Below are positions 32,147 to 42,259 of a DNA stretch of 64,000 nucleotides, piece after piece; positions within the stretch are counted from its first letter, which is position 1, and every line of letters starts with the position of its first letter. Location of the stretch: positions 49,766 to 113,765 of the forward strand of contig JAAYAW010000016.1 in NCBI GenBank assembly GCA_012719135.1, in the 5' to 3' direction. The stretch is from Chloroflexota bacterium (lineage in GTDB: Bacteria; Chloroflexota; Anaerolineae; UBA1429). The notes beneath the pieces were generated by a model. That model did no database searches, was not told the origin of the DNA, and saw only the letters and a program-made list of their open reading frames with translations. Both the position numbers and the translations under genes were made by a program.

Positions 32147-34801
32147 ATGCCTCCTGCAGCGCCCATCACACCCATCAGACAGCAGTACCTCGATGTCAAG
32201 CGCGCTCATCCGGATGCCATCGTCTTCTTCCGGTTGGGCGATTTCTACGAGACCTTTGATGCGGATGCGCACGTCATCTCTCAGGAACTCGATATCGTAT
32301 TGACCTCCCGCAACGTCGCCAAGGGGCAACGAGTGCCCATGGCCGGAGTGCCGCACCATGCCGCGGAGGGCTACATCGCGAGGCTGATCTCGAAAGGCTA
32401 CAAAGTGGCCATCTGTGAACAGATCGGCGATGAGCCTCAGAATGGCCTGATGCCGCGCCAGGTCGTACGGGTGGTAACGCCGGGCACCGTCGTTGAGCCG
32501 GGTCTGCTCGAGGAGAAGCGCAACAATTACCTTGTGAGCGTCGTTCGCGAGGGAATACAGGTCGGAGTAGCGTACGTCGACGTCTCCACAGGCGACATGG
32601 CCACCACGGAGTTTGCCGACCCGGACGGACAGGCGCTGGTTCGAGAACTGGATCGGCTCGCGCCGGCGGAGATCGTCATCAGCGACGGCGGTGACCCTGC
32701 GCGGGTTCAGGGCGAGGCGCAGACTGAGGAAGCGCACCGCCGATTTCCGGCTCTGGCAGGTCTGCCCTCTGCAGTGACACTCTATGATTCCTGGAGATTC
32801 GAATACGGCAACTGCCGGCAGGCGCTACTCGAGCAACTGGGTGTCGTCAGCCTTGCCGGATACGGCTGTGAGGAACTCCCACGAGCCATCCAGGCCGCAG
32901 GTGTACTCATCCAGTACCTCCGAGAGAACGCGCGCCTGGCGCTCCGGCAGCTGGACTCCCTGTCGACCTACTCCACCTCGTCCTTTATGGCGCTGGATGT
33001 GGCCACGCGGCGCAACCTCGAGTTGGTGGAGAGCCTTCGTGATCGCGGCCTCAAGGGGTCTTTGCTGGGTGTGCTCGATCATACTCTGACGCCGATGGGT
33101 GGCCGCCTCCTGCGCCAGTGGATTACGCAGCCGCTCCTGAATAGGCAAGCGCTGGAGCAGCGCCAGACTGCCGTTCAGGCGTGCCTGCATAGCGCCACAC
33201 ACAGAGCAGAACTCCGGGAGACGCTAAGGCGGTTTGGTGACCTCACGCGGCTGGCCAACCGCATAGTCCAGGGGATCGCTACGCCCAGGGATCTCATCGG
33301 GCTGAGATCGGCACTGCTACGTACCGCCGAACTCAAGGAAGGCGTGAGCCTGCTCACCGAAAGCCTGGTCCCCGGCACCGGCGTCGTCTATCCGCTAGAC
33401 TCCGCTAGCCTGGATCCGTGCCCGGAGGCGTCGGACTGGATCGGGGAGGCGATCGTGGATGACCCGCCGGCGACGCTGACGTCCGGACGCGCCATCCGCC
33501 AGGGCTACTCCCGTGAGCGGGACGGTATCGATGCTTCGGTTGCAGAGGCGCGGCGCTGGGTCGCCGATCTGGAAAGCCTCGAGCGGGCCAGAACGGGCAT
33601 CAAGAGCCTCAAGGTCGGCTTCAACAAGGTGTTTGGCTACTATATCGAGATCACTCGCTCCAATGCCGATGCGGTCCCGGAGGAGTACATACGCAAGCAG
33701 ACTCTGGTGAACGCAGAGCGCTTTATCACGCCGGAACTCAAGGAAAAGGAGTCGCTGATACTGCACGCCGAGGAGCGGGCAGAAGAGCTGGAATCGGAGC
33801 TGTTCCGTGAACTGCTTCAGCGGTTGGGCGGCATGGCCGCAAGGTTTCGCGCCACGGCGGAGGCGGTCGCCCATCTGGACATCTACCTATCCATGGCGCA
33901 AGCCGCCGACGCGTACGCTTACGTTCGGCCAGAGCTTGCCGACGACCGGCGCATCGAGCTCAGGGCTGCTCGGCATCCGGTGGTGGAGCGCTTCCTCCCG
34001 GCCGGCAGCTTTGTCCCCAACGACGTTCTCCTGGCCGCTGATCAGGCGATTCACCTGATTACCGGGCCCAACATGAGCGGCAAGTCCACCTATCTGCGCA
34101 TGACGGCGCTCGTCACCTTGATGGCCCAGATTGGGTCTTTCGTGCCTGCAGAGAGCGCGCACATCGGCCTGGTGGATCGCATCTTTAGCCGCGTCGGTGC
34201 GCAGGATGAGATCGCTTCTGGCCAGAGCACCTTTATGGTGGAGATGGTAGAGTTGGCCAATATCCTGAACCACGCTACCGAGCGAAGCCTCTTGATCCTG
34301 GACGAGATCGGGCGCGGAACGAGCACGTATGACGGCATCTCGATAGCCTGGGCCGTGGTCGAGTACCTGCACAACCAGCCGCAGCTCTGCCCGCGCACCC
34401 TCTTTGCGACCCATTACCATGAACTCACCGAGCTGGAGAGGTCGCTCACCAGAGTGCATAACGAGAACGTGGCCGTGCACCATCAGGGGGACCAGGTCGT
34501 CTTTACGCACTACATCGTGCCCGGCAGTGCCGACCGCAGCTATGGCATCCACGTGGCCGAGATGGCCGGTATGCCTCGGGCTGTGGTCGAGCGGGCACGC
34601 GAGATCCTGGGCGATCTGGAATCATCGGCACAGCGCGTCCCCGTTGCGTCTGGTGCCGCCGTGATCAAGGTGCGGCAGCTATCGCTCTTGCCGGATACTC
34701 ATCCTGTGGTTGATGCCCTCCGCGAACTCTGCGTCGACGAGCTGTCTCCCCTGGAGGCCCTCAACCGCCTGGCGGAGCTTCAGCGCCTGGCCAGGCAGTG
34801 A
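32147..34801 (+). CDS. mutS: DNA mismatch repair protein MutS
   Basis: An 884-residue MutS (usual 850-890). It recognises base mismatches and small loops as a dimer and signals in an ATP-dependent manner. It has the mismatch-wedge FFRLGDFYETF (Phe-Tyr-Glu), the connector and lever domains (NLELVESLRDRGLKGSLLGVLD), clamp helices, and the ATPase: GPNMSGKST (Walker A), SLLILDEIGRGTSTYDGISIAW (Walker B and signature), FATHYHELTELE. The presence of the FYE wedge separates it from MutS2. ATG 32147 has GGAAGG upstream. Its stop overlaps the next start by four bases (GTGA). No mutL is nearby. Confidence 0.97.
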   Translation: MPPAAPITPIRQQYLDVKRAHPDAIVFFRLGDFYETFDADAHVISQELDIVLTSRNVAKGQRVPMAGVPHHAAEGYIARLISKGYKVAICEQIGDEPQNGLMPRQVVRVVTPGTVVEPGLLEEKRNNYLVSVVREGIQVGVAYVDVSTGDMATTEFADPDGQALVRELDRLAPAEIVISDGGDPARVQGEAQTEEAHRRFPALAGLPSAVTLYDSWRFEYGNCRQALLEQLGVVSLAGYGCEELPRAIQAAGVLIQYLRENARLALRQLDSLSTYSTSSFMALDVATRRNLELVESLRDRGLKGSLLGVLDHTLTPMGGRLLRQWITQPLLNRQALEQRQTAVQACLHSATHRAELRETLRRFGDLTRLANRIVQGIATPRDLIGLRSALLRTAELKEGVSLLTESLVPGTGVVYPLDSASLDPCPEASDWIGEAIVDDPPATLTSGRAIRQGYSRERDGIDASVAEARRWVADLESLERARTGIKSLKVGFNKVFGYYIEITRSNADAVPEEYIRKQTLVNAERFITPELKEKESLILHAEERAEELESELFRELLQRLGGMAARFRATAEAVAHLDIYLSMAQAADAYAYVRPELADDRRIELRAARHPVVERFLPAGSFVPNDVLLAADQAIHLITGPNMSGKSTYLRMTALVTLMAQIGSFVPAESAHIGLVDRIFSRVGAQDEIASGQSTFMVEMVELANILNHATERSLLILDEIGRGTSTYDGISIAWAVVEYLHNQPQLCPRTLFATHYHELTELERSLTRVHNENVAVHHQGDQVVFTHYIVPGSADRSYGIHVAEMAGMPRAVVERAREILGDLESSAQRVPVASGAAVIKVRQLSLLPDTHPVVDALRELCVDELSPLEALNRLAELQRLARQ

Positions 34802-37272
34802 GCCGCTCCACTCGGCGGATCTGGCTCTGGCCGCTGCTGGCAATGCTGCTGGCCGGGCTCGCCCTGTGGGTCGTCAATCCCCAGCGCACGCGTCCCGACA
34901 TTGCTCAGCCGCGAGATACGCGCGCGGGCGCGATCGTCGCGCCGGGGCAATCGGTCACCCAGACGTTCGAATCTGCCAGAGATGGCCTGTTCGCCATCGA
35001 TGTTGCGTACCTCTCCACAACCAGCTCAGGACAGACGGCCCAACTGGAGGCCACTCTGGCGCGGCTGGATTCCGCAGCACAGCCGGTTGCCCGAGTGGGC
35101 CTCTCCGCTCAGCCCTCCGGAGAAGGCCGACGGTTGTCGCTCCAGTTCGCGCCGCTGCAGGATTCGGCTGGAGTTCGCTACCGCCTGACGATAGCCTGCC
35201 CCGATACCTGTGATATCCAACTGCTCTCCTCCGAGGGAGACAGTCTCTCACCCGGCTCGCTGGCCGAACACGGCGTTCAGGTGGATTCGGACCTGGCCTT
35301 CAACACGTACTACCGCGAGTCATTTCGAGACCTTGCCCTGTCGTTCCTGCCGACGCTGGCTCATTGGCTTGTCCCGATTCTGGCACTGGCCGCTGCGCTC
35401 GGAGCGCCGGGCCTGCCGGGGGCTCTGCTCTGGGCCGGGCGTACGCCGCGAGACCCCGCGGTGCTCGTCGCGATGACTCTGGCGACCGGCCTGACCTTCT
35501 GGCCGTTGCTGCTGCTCTGGTGCACCACCCTCGGCCTGGCGCTAACACCCCGGCTGGTGTGGGTCGTGACACTGGCGCTGGGCGCGGCGATACTGCCGAT
35601 CATCCGCCGGCGACGCTCCAAGACACTCCCGAGGCTGCTGACGACCTGGGGCATGGAGCACACGGTGCTACTCGTTGTCTCTCTCCTGGCCGTCCTGGCG
35701 CGTCTGATCCAGGCCCGCGACCTGATCGTCCCGGCCTGGGTGGATTCGGTTCATCACACCGCACTCACATCTCTGATCGCAGAGCGCGGAATGGTACCGA
35801 CAGATGGCGCTCCGTATCTTCAGGTCTCTGGCCTGCACTACCATTACGGCTTCCATGCTGTCGCTGCCGTGCTCACGGAGTTCACGGGATTGGCACCGTC
35901 AGACGCGGTACTGCTATTGGGCCAGGTGTTGTCCGGCCTAGCCGGATGGCCGATCTATGGGCTGGTCGCTGCTCTGTGCGCACCAGGGAGAGCTCGCCCG
36001 ACATTCGCCATCCGCTGGGCAGGAGTCGTCGCCGCGTCGATCCCAGCCTTTGCCACCTACATGCCTGCGTATTATGTCAGCTGGGGGCGATATACCCAGC
36101 TCGCGGGGTTGGTCCTGCTGCCGGTGGTTCTGGCGCTCAGCATACAGGTCCTTGAGCATGCCAAGGACCCCAGATCCCGGATGGTTCTGCCCTTTTTGAT
36201 TGCTGGGCTGTCTCTTACCCATTACCGCGTTCTGTTCTATTTCACCCTGTTCTGGCTGCTCTACACAATCGGTTTAGCGGCAGCAGGATCACGCTCGAGC
36301 TCGGACCGTTCTCCCCTATGGCTGGCCAGAACCGGGCTTGACATGGCCGCCCGCACCCTGGCAGTCCTGTTCCCCTGGGTGGTACATCTGGTCCGAACCG
36401 CTCTGATGCCCTTTGTCAGCCTATACGGCACGTGGGCTGCGCCCGCCGGAGTCGATACAGCCCTGCCCCTGACGCTGTTGAGCGTGGGCAACACCGAGTG
36501 GGTGCTCTTCGCGGCGGCGGTGGGGCTCCTCCTGTGCCTCGTCACCAGACGGTGGCGCCTTGTTTTCCCTGCTCTGTGGGTAGCGCTCTGCCTGCTTACC
36601 TCAGATCCCGGGCTGCTCGGGATGCAAGGGAGCTGGTTTGTACACGGTACAAGTGCGGCGATCAGCTACTGGCTCCCGGCGGGGCTCTACATCGGCCTTG
36701 GGATCGGGTATGTGCTTCGCGCGTCCATACGCCGCAGCGGCCGCATCGGGCGCCGCCGGCTGCGGGGTGCTGAAACGCTCTTGACCGTGACGCTCCTGGC
36801 CGGCGCAGTATCCGCGCTGTGGAGCCAGGCGGAGATCCTGAACAGGCGCACGGTGCTCGTGTTTCCATCGGACCTCCCTGCCATCGCATGGGCCAGAGAG
36901 AATCTGCCTGAGGATAGCCTGGTGCTCGTCAATACTGAGCCCTGGCAAGGGGATATCTCCATGGGCTCCGACGCCGGCTGGTGGCTTACGCAGACGGCGG
37001 GGGTGCGCGTCACCTATCCCTCGGTGTTGTTCACCCAGGGTGATGCCGAGTACCGGGCCGGTGTCGTGCGGTTGGCGCAACGGGTTCAGAACGCCGACGA
37101 CCTGTGCGCACCGGAGATCATAGACGTCCTGAGAGGGGCTGGCGTTTCACACGTCTTTGTGGGTAGCCGCGGCGGTCCACTGCAGCCTGAGCGCCTTTGC
37201 GTTACCCACTATGTGGAGTTGTTCCGCAGCGGTCCCACGCGCGTCTACCGCTTTCTTCCAGAGGGTCCGTAG
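34798..37272 (+). CDS. Large polytopic membrane protein, GT-C-like (unknown function)
   Basis: An 824-residue protein beginning at GTG 34798, overlapping the mutS stop. One helix (IWLWPLLAMLLAGLALWVV) is followed by a beta-rich extracytoplasmic region of about 150 residues (SVTQTFESARDGLFAIDVAYL), about 12-14 membrane helices, and a C-terminal outside domain (LPAIAWARENLPEDSLVLVNTEPWQGD). After an early helix comes VDSVHHTALTSLIAERGMVP, a D/H-containing loop like the catalytic loop of GT-C glycosyltransferases that use lipid-linked sugars; VSGLHYHYGFH follows. I cannot name the family with confidence. A glycan-transfer role is an inference. Stop codon followed by 5 bp and the convergent sensor gene. 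Confidence 0.65.
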   Translation: MSRSTRRIWLWPLLAMLLAGLALWVVNPQRTRPDIAQPRDTRAGAIVAPGQSVTQTFESARDGLFAIDVAYLSTTSSGQTAQLEATLARLDSAAQPVARVGLSAQPSGEGRRLSLQFAPLQDSAGVRYRLTIACPDTCDIQLLSSEGDSLSPGSLAEHGVQVDSDLAFNTYYRESFRDLALSFLPTLAHWLVPILALAAALGAPGLPGALLWAGRTPRDPAVLVAMTLATGLTFWPLLLLWCTTLGLALTPRLVWVVTLALGAAILPIIRRRRSKTLPRLLTTWGMEHTVLLVVSLLAVLARLIQARDLIVPAWVDSVHHTALTSLIAERGMVPTDGAPYLQVSGLHYHYGFHAVAAVLTEFTGLAPSDAVLLLGQVLSGLAGWPIYGLVAALCAPGRARPTFAIRWAGVVAASIPAFATYMPAYYVSWGRYTQLAGLVLLPVVLALSIQVLEHAKDPRSRMVLPFLIAGLSLTHYRVLFYFTLFWLLYTIGLAAAGSRSSSDRSPLWLARTGLDMAARTLAVLFPWVVHLVRTALMPFVSLYGTWAAPAGVDTALPLTLLSVGNTEWVLFAAAVGLLLCLVTRRWRLVFPALWVALCLLTSDPGLLGMQGSWFVHGTSAAISYWLPAGLYIGLGIGYVLRASIRRSGRIGRRRLRGAETLLTVTLLAGAVSALWSQAEILNRRTVLVFPSDLPAIAWARENLPEDSLVLVNTEPWQGDISMGSDAGWWLTQTAGVRVTYPSVLFTQGDAEYRAGVVRLAQRVQNADDLCAPEIIDVLRGAGVSHVFVGSRGGPLQPERLCVTHYVELFRSGPTRVYRFLPEGP

Positions 37273-37277
37273 GCCGC

Positions 37278-39200
37278 TCAGCCCCCTTCATCCTCGGCAT
37301 CGCGCTCCATCTGCACCAAAGTCTCCACCACCTGTTCGATGGCCACACGCTGCTTGCGGTAAAAGTCGGACTCGCTCACCGCCAGCCGCCGGACCACATC
37401 ACGAATCTTGTGGCCCTGAACGAAGCGAAGATCCAATATGTTGTAGATCAGCCACTCCGAAGAGGTCATCGAGCGAGGACCATCCGGTTTCTGTCGCTCT
37501 ATGGCCTCCTGAAGGACGGCACGCACCGCCCTAACGGGCACGTTATCGTTCTCCGGCATCGCCACCCGAACTGCAGAAAGCGTTCGCAGTGCACTCTGAG
37601 TGAGCTTGGGCCCGCCCCACAGCTGGGTTAGCGCTTCCTTGACCATCTGGGCAAAGCCTGGCAGTTGCACGGGGCTCGTCTGAAGTGACTCGAGCCCCTC
37701 TTGTGTCACTCCGTAGGGGCTTGAGCGCCAGCCCTGGATCTGGTCCAGTTCCTCATCCAGCGTCTGCACCATGGCAAAGACCTGCTGCTGCAATCTAGTG
37801 TCGTCGAGCGCCATCTCTGCCCTGCGTACAAAACTGTTCGCCATAGAGAGATCTTCATCGCCGAACTGCACCTGAGGGTCGATCTCACGAAGGCCCAGGA
37901 TGCCGAGGATGGAACCATCAAACCGGCTGCGCAGCGGCAGCAAACGATGCCCGTCGCTCTCGACAAAGTCCTCGTTTGACATCGCCTCTTCGGTGCGGCT
38001 GTTGGCCAGCGCTTCGATCAGGTGCGAAAGCGAAGCCTCTCGGAGAAAGGCCTCGGCCAGCGCCCTGGAGCCGGAAAAGACGCGAATGGTGAGGTCGGAC
38101 TCTTGCGCCGTGACGACGAATCCGGATGGAGCCCGAAGCAGTTCGCAGAGAGTGACCAGGGTGTTCTCCAACAACTGCTGCAAGTCCGTCGTGGTCAGGA
38201 GTCTTTGGTCCAGCGATTGGAGCCACGTGATCTCCTGCCGATCCTTCCGGTAGATCAGGCGGTCCAGGGCCGGCTTGGCCAGGCTGATAACCACCTGCAG
38301 CGTGACGACGCTTCCGGCCACGGCGACCACCATAATCGTGTCGCGAGGCAGACCTAGAATGTCGGGAACGTGCGGAATGCTGAGCATGATGACGGCAACG
38401 ATGATCGCAGCCGCGGGCCCGCGCATCAAAAAGTGGAGCAACTGGTGCTTGACGACGCGATCGGGCAATAGAACACCCTGGTAGGCCACGGTATACGCGA
38501 TGACTACCGTCATCACAGCGACGCCCACGTTGGCGACAAAGTACACCAGGGCGATCATGATCGGCGCTATGGATGCCGCGGTAAAAGGCAGCAGCAGGAA
38601 CGGCATCACGCCCACCGATGGAGCCAGGATGGCCACCATCAAGTAGGAAAGGCGCCGGCGGGACGTCGAAGTCAGGCAGGCGCTGCGCGCACGGGTGATA
38701 TTGGCCCAGCCAGCCAGGCTTGCCAGGACATAATAGGCGATGCCCGAGGAGAAGAGCGGTCCAGGCACCAGCGCATAGATGTGCTGGCTCTTTGCGACAC
38801 CGGTGAAAAGCAGGTCCGTGGTGGCCGCAATGACCACCGCCAGGGCGCTAACGGCATAGGCCGTGAGGACTCCGGCCCTGCGCAACCGCGACGGTCGAAA
38901 GGTCGATCTCAGCAGGGCGTCCGAAAAGTGAAAGTACGCGGCAGGGACAAAGATGATCCCGGCCCACTGAACGCGGAGCCAGAGATAGGCCGCATCGGCG
39001 GTGGAGACGCCTCCGAGAGTGATCTCCACCACATACACCAGCGTCACAAAGGCCACCAGAGCACAAAAGGCCTGAGCGACGGCGCTCTTCCAGTTATGCG
39101 TCAGAATATAGACAAAGAGGGAAAAGCCGATGATGACGTTGGCAGATGCCAGCAACTGATTGGCAAAGATCAGCATCGATTCCAGTGAGAAGGGTCCCAT
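37278..39200 (-). CDS. Membrane sensor with GAF-like domain and C-terminal HTH, no kinase domain
   Basis: A 640-residue protein. Residues 1-310 hold about nine membrane helices, with an N-terminal part resembling 7TM sensor modules (N-term histidine-kinase-like). A GAF-like domain follows (ITWLQSLDQRLLTTTDLQQLLENTLVTLCELLRAPSGFVV). The C-terminal 60 residues (SSEWLIYNILDLRFVQGHKIRDVVRRLAVSESDFYRKQRVAIEQVVETL) read as a helix-turn-helix similar to bacterial transcription regulators. No histidine-kinase HATPase or receiver is present. It could be a one-component regulator tethered to the membrane. It is 21 bp downstream of cdsA in the same direction, so it may be the last gene of the rpsB operon. 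The ligand is unknown. Confidence 0.72.
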   Translation of the reverse strand: MGPFSLESMLIFANQLLASANVIIGFSLFVYILTHNWKSAVAQAFCALVAFVTLVYVVEITLGGVSTADAAYLWLRVQWAGIIFVPAAYFHFSDALLRSTFRPSRLRRAGVLTAYAVSALAVVIAATTDLLFTGVAKSQHIYALVPGPLFSSGIAYYVLASLAGWANITRARSACLTSTSRRRLSYLMVAILAPSVGVMPFLLLPFTAASIAPIMIALVYFVANVGVAVMTVVIAYTVAYQGVLLPDRVVKHQLLHFLMRGPAAAIIVAVIMLSIPHVPDILGLPRDTIMVVAVAGSVVTLQVVISLAKPALDRLIYRKDRQEITWLQSLDQRLLTTTDLQQLLENTLVTLCELLRAPSGFVVTAQESDLTIRVFSGSRALAEAFLREASLSHLIEALANSRTEEAMSNEDFVESDGHRLLPLRSRFDGSILGILGLREIDPQVQFGDEDLSMANSFVRRAEMALDDTRLQQQVFAMVQTLDEELDQIQGWRSSPYGVTQEGLESLQTSPVQLPGFAQMVKEALTQLWGGPKLTQSALRTLSAVRVAMPENDNVPVRAVRAVLQEAIERQKPDGPRSMTSSEWLIYNILDLRFVQGHKIRDVVRRLAVSESDFYRKQRVAIEQVVETLVQMERDAEDEGG

Positions 39201-39221
39201 AGGCCTATCGTATTGCGAGTA

Positions 39222-40019
39222 TCAGGCCACGCCCAGAAGCAACGTGGCGGTGTAGTACACGGCAGGCGCTACAAAGAGGAGGCTATCGATCCGATCCAGC
39301 ATCCCACCATGTCCGGGGATCAGGGTGCCAGAATCCTTGGCCCCGGCCTGGCGCTTGATGACCGACTCGGCAAGATCGCCAATCGTCGCAGCAACGACGA
39401 GCACAAAGCCCAGCACAATCGCCTGCCAATGAGCCAGACCAAGACCAAACACGCCGATCGCCCATACGGCGAGTACGCCCGAGACAAGGCCGCCGTATGC
39501 TCCCTCCCAGGATTTGCTTGGGCTGATGGCTGGCGCCAACTTGCGCCGGCCGTACCGGCTGCCTAGTGCGTAGGCACCCGTATCACTGATCCAGGTGCCC
39601 AGCAGAACCAGCGCCACCCAGGCCAGGCCGCTATCCAGGGCTCTGAGAGAGACAAAGTACGCCAGCCCGAAGCCGATGTAGGCGCTACCGGCAACGGCAA
39701 CGCCCCAACTCTGCAACGATCCTGGACGGTTTCCATGAAACACTTCGACCGAGAGAGCAACGGTGACCAACAGGCACACGGCCAGCCTCGCCAAGCCAGC
39801 GCCTGGATAGGTAGCATCCAGTATGCCGAGCGGGACAACGGCGAGTGCGAGGAATCGGCAAGGCCGAAGCCCGAGTTGTTGCACTAGGCCGAGGTACTCG
39901 ACCATCGCCAGGCCACCCACGATGGCCAGTCCAGCAGCGAGGTACCATCCCCCGAGGTACATCAGCACTCCGACCAGCGGGATGAGGACTATAGCGCTCA
40001 GGACACGCTTTGGTAACAC
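39222..40019 (-). CDS. cdsA: Phosphatidate cytidylyltransferase
   Basis: A 265-residue membrane enzyme that makes CDP-diacylglycerol from phosphatidic acid and CTP. It has about eight hydrophobic segments and the family signature near the C-terminus: KRQAGAKDSGTLIPGHGGMLDRIDSLLF. Also seen are WISDTGAYALGSRYGRRKLAPAISPSKSWEG. The start is GTG 40019, with GGAGGG immediately upstream. It is in the standard rpsB-tsf-pyrH-frr-uppS-cdsA order. Confidence 0.95.
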   Translation of the reverse strand: MLPKRVLSAIVLIPLVGVLMYLGGWYLAAGLAIVGGLAMVEYLGLVQQLGLRPCRFLALAVVPLGILDATYPGAGLARLAVCLLVTVALSVEVFHGNRPGSLQSWGVAVAGSAYIGFGLAYFVSLRALDSGLAWVALVLLGTWISDTGAYALGSRYGRRKLAPAISPSKSWEGAYGGLVSGVLAVWAIGVFGLGLAHWQAIVLGFVLVVAATIGDLAESVIKRQAGAKDSGTLIPGHGGMLDRIDSLLFVAPAVYYTATLLLGVA

Positions 40020-40061
40020 GACCCTCCTCTACGGGCACGGCACGCGATCGGTCGCTCAGGT

Positions 40062-40808
40062 TCAGGACACCTGATCAAGGCCTCCAAACCGCCGCCGGCG
40101 CGACTGATAGGCCTGAAGAGCGAGCAAAAGATCGTCACGGCCGAAATCGGGCCAAAGCGTGCTCGTGGAATAGTACTCGGCATAGGCCGCCTGCCAGATC
40201 ATAAAGTTGCTCAGCCGCATCTCGCCCGCCGTTCTGATCACCAGGTCGAGATCCGGTTGTCCTGCTGTGGCCAGACGGCTCGATATCAGTTCCTCGGTGA
40301 TCTCGTGAGCCGGCACGCCATCGCGGACCAGCAATCGCGACGCATCGACGATCTCGGCCCGCCCACCATAGTTGAAGGCAATGTTCAGGGTCAGGGCGTC
40401 GTTATCACGCGTGCGCTCCTCGGCCGCGTCCAGCCGGCGGAGCAACGCCTGCTCCAGCCCCTCACGCCGGCCCAGATGCCTCAGCCGTACACCCCGCTGC
40501 GCCAGTCCATCCAACTCCCTGTCAATCACGCTCTGGGCCAACAGCAACAGGGCCCGGACTTCTGCGGCAGGACGTGACCAGTTCTCTGTGGAGAAAGCAT
40601 ACAGCGTGAGGAACCGGATACCGAACTCACCGGCCGCCTCCAAGACGGGTCTCAGGTTCTCAACGCCCGCCCTGTGCCCGGCGGAGCGAGACAGCCCCCG
40701 TGCCTGCGCCCATCGGCCGTTTCCATCCATGATGATGCCGACGTGTGCAGGGATCCTGGTGGAATCAAGAGCTCTAGAGGCGTCATGCCGAGGCGAGTCG
40801 TCCGTCAT
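40062..40808 (-). CDS. uppS: Isoprenyl (undecaprenyl) diphosphate synthase
   Basis: A 248-residue cis-prenyltransferase that builds the C55 carrier for peptidoglycan and surface glycans. The signatures HVGIIMDGNGRWAQARGLSR, LTLYAFSTENWSRP, LNIAFNYGGRAEI, LDLVIRTAGEMRLSNFMIWQAAYAEYY are present. Its ATG shares one base with the frr stop (TGATG). Undecaprenyl specificity is inferred from operon context. Confidence 0.95.
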   Translation of the reverse strand: MTDDSPRHDASRALDSTRIPAHVGIIMDGNGRWAQARGLSRSAGHRAGVENLRPVLEAAGEFGIRFLTLYAFSTENWSRPAAEVRALLLLAQSVIDRELDGLAQRGVRLRHLGRREGLEQALLRRLDAAEERTRDNDALTLNIAFNYGGRAEIVDASRLLVRDGVPAHEITEELISSRLATAGQPDLDLVIRTAGEMRLSNFMIWQAAYAEYYSTSTLWPDFGRDDLLLALQAYQSRRRRFGGLDQVS

Positions 40809-41365
40809 CAGAACTCCATGATCTCGGCCTGCTTCTGCTCACCGAGTTCATCCGCCCTGGCCGTATACTCGTCTGTCACCTTCTGCAGATCATCCCGGGC
40901 CTTGAAGTAGTCGTCCTCTGAGATATCGCCGGCCTTCTGAAGGTCCGCGAGTGACTTTAGGGCATCGCGCCTCAGATTCCGGATCGCAATGCGCGCCTCC
41001 TCGGCCCGCCGATTGACCATCTTGGCAAGGTCCCGTCTGCGCTCATCGGTCAGGGGAGGAACTGAGAGCCGGATGATCTTGCCATCGTTGTTGGGTGTCA
41101 GTCCCAGGTCGGACTTGAGCAGCGCCTTCTCGATAGATCCCAAGGTACTTACGTCCCAGGGCCGAATCGTGATCAGCCGTGGCTCGGGAACAGCGATAGT
41201 AGCCATCTGGCTCAGGGGGAGCTGACTATCGTAGGCGTCCACCCGAATGCGATCCAGCAGCGCCGTGCTGGCGCGTCCCGTACGAATGCCCATCAGATCC
41301 GAACGAAGGGCCGCAATGGCCTTGTCCATCCGCTCTTCGACATCCAAGAGAATCTCATCAATCAT
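40808..41365 (-). CDS. frr: Ribosome recycling factor
   Basis: A 185-residue RRF, the usual length, which with EF-G splits post-termination ribosomes. It matches the family throughout: MIDEILLDVEERMDKAIAALRSDLMGIRTGRAS, AIVPEPR-like VPEPRLITIRPWD, NDGKIIRLSVPPLTDERRRDL and the C-terminal ARADELGEQKQAEIMEF. ATG 41365 has GGAGG upstream; longer in-frame starts lack homology. Confidence 0.97.
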   Translation of the reverse strand: MIDEILLDVEERMDKAIAALRSDLMGIRTGRASTALLDRIRVDAYDSQLPLSQMATIAVPEPRLITIRPWDVSTLGSIEKALLKSDLGLTPNNDGKIIRLSVPPLTDERRRDLAKMVNRRAEEARIAIRNLRRDALKSLADLQKAGDISEDDYFKARDDLQKVTDEYTARADELGEQKQAEIMEF

Positions 41366-41447
41366 CCGTCCGCCTCCTCGGTTTAGGTTACCGCCCGGGG
41401 CCGGCATATGCAAGGGGCCTTGTCCCCTACTCGGGCGCCCACCGTCT

Positions 41448-42227
<780 letters not shown>

Positions 42228-42259
42228 CTACTGAGCGACAGACAGGGTGCGCGCTCCGG

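Noticed and set aside
34955..35251. Antisense reading frames within the membrane protein and other large genes.
   Set aside because: Long open frames on the opposite strand are expected in GC-rich coding DNA; they have no Shine-Dalgarno, no recognisable motif and Arg/Pro-rich composition.
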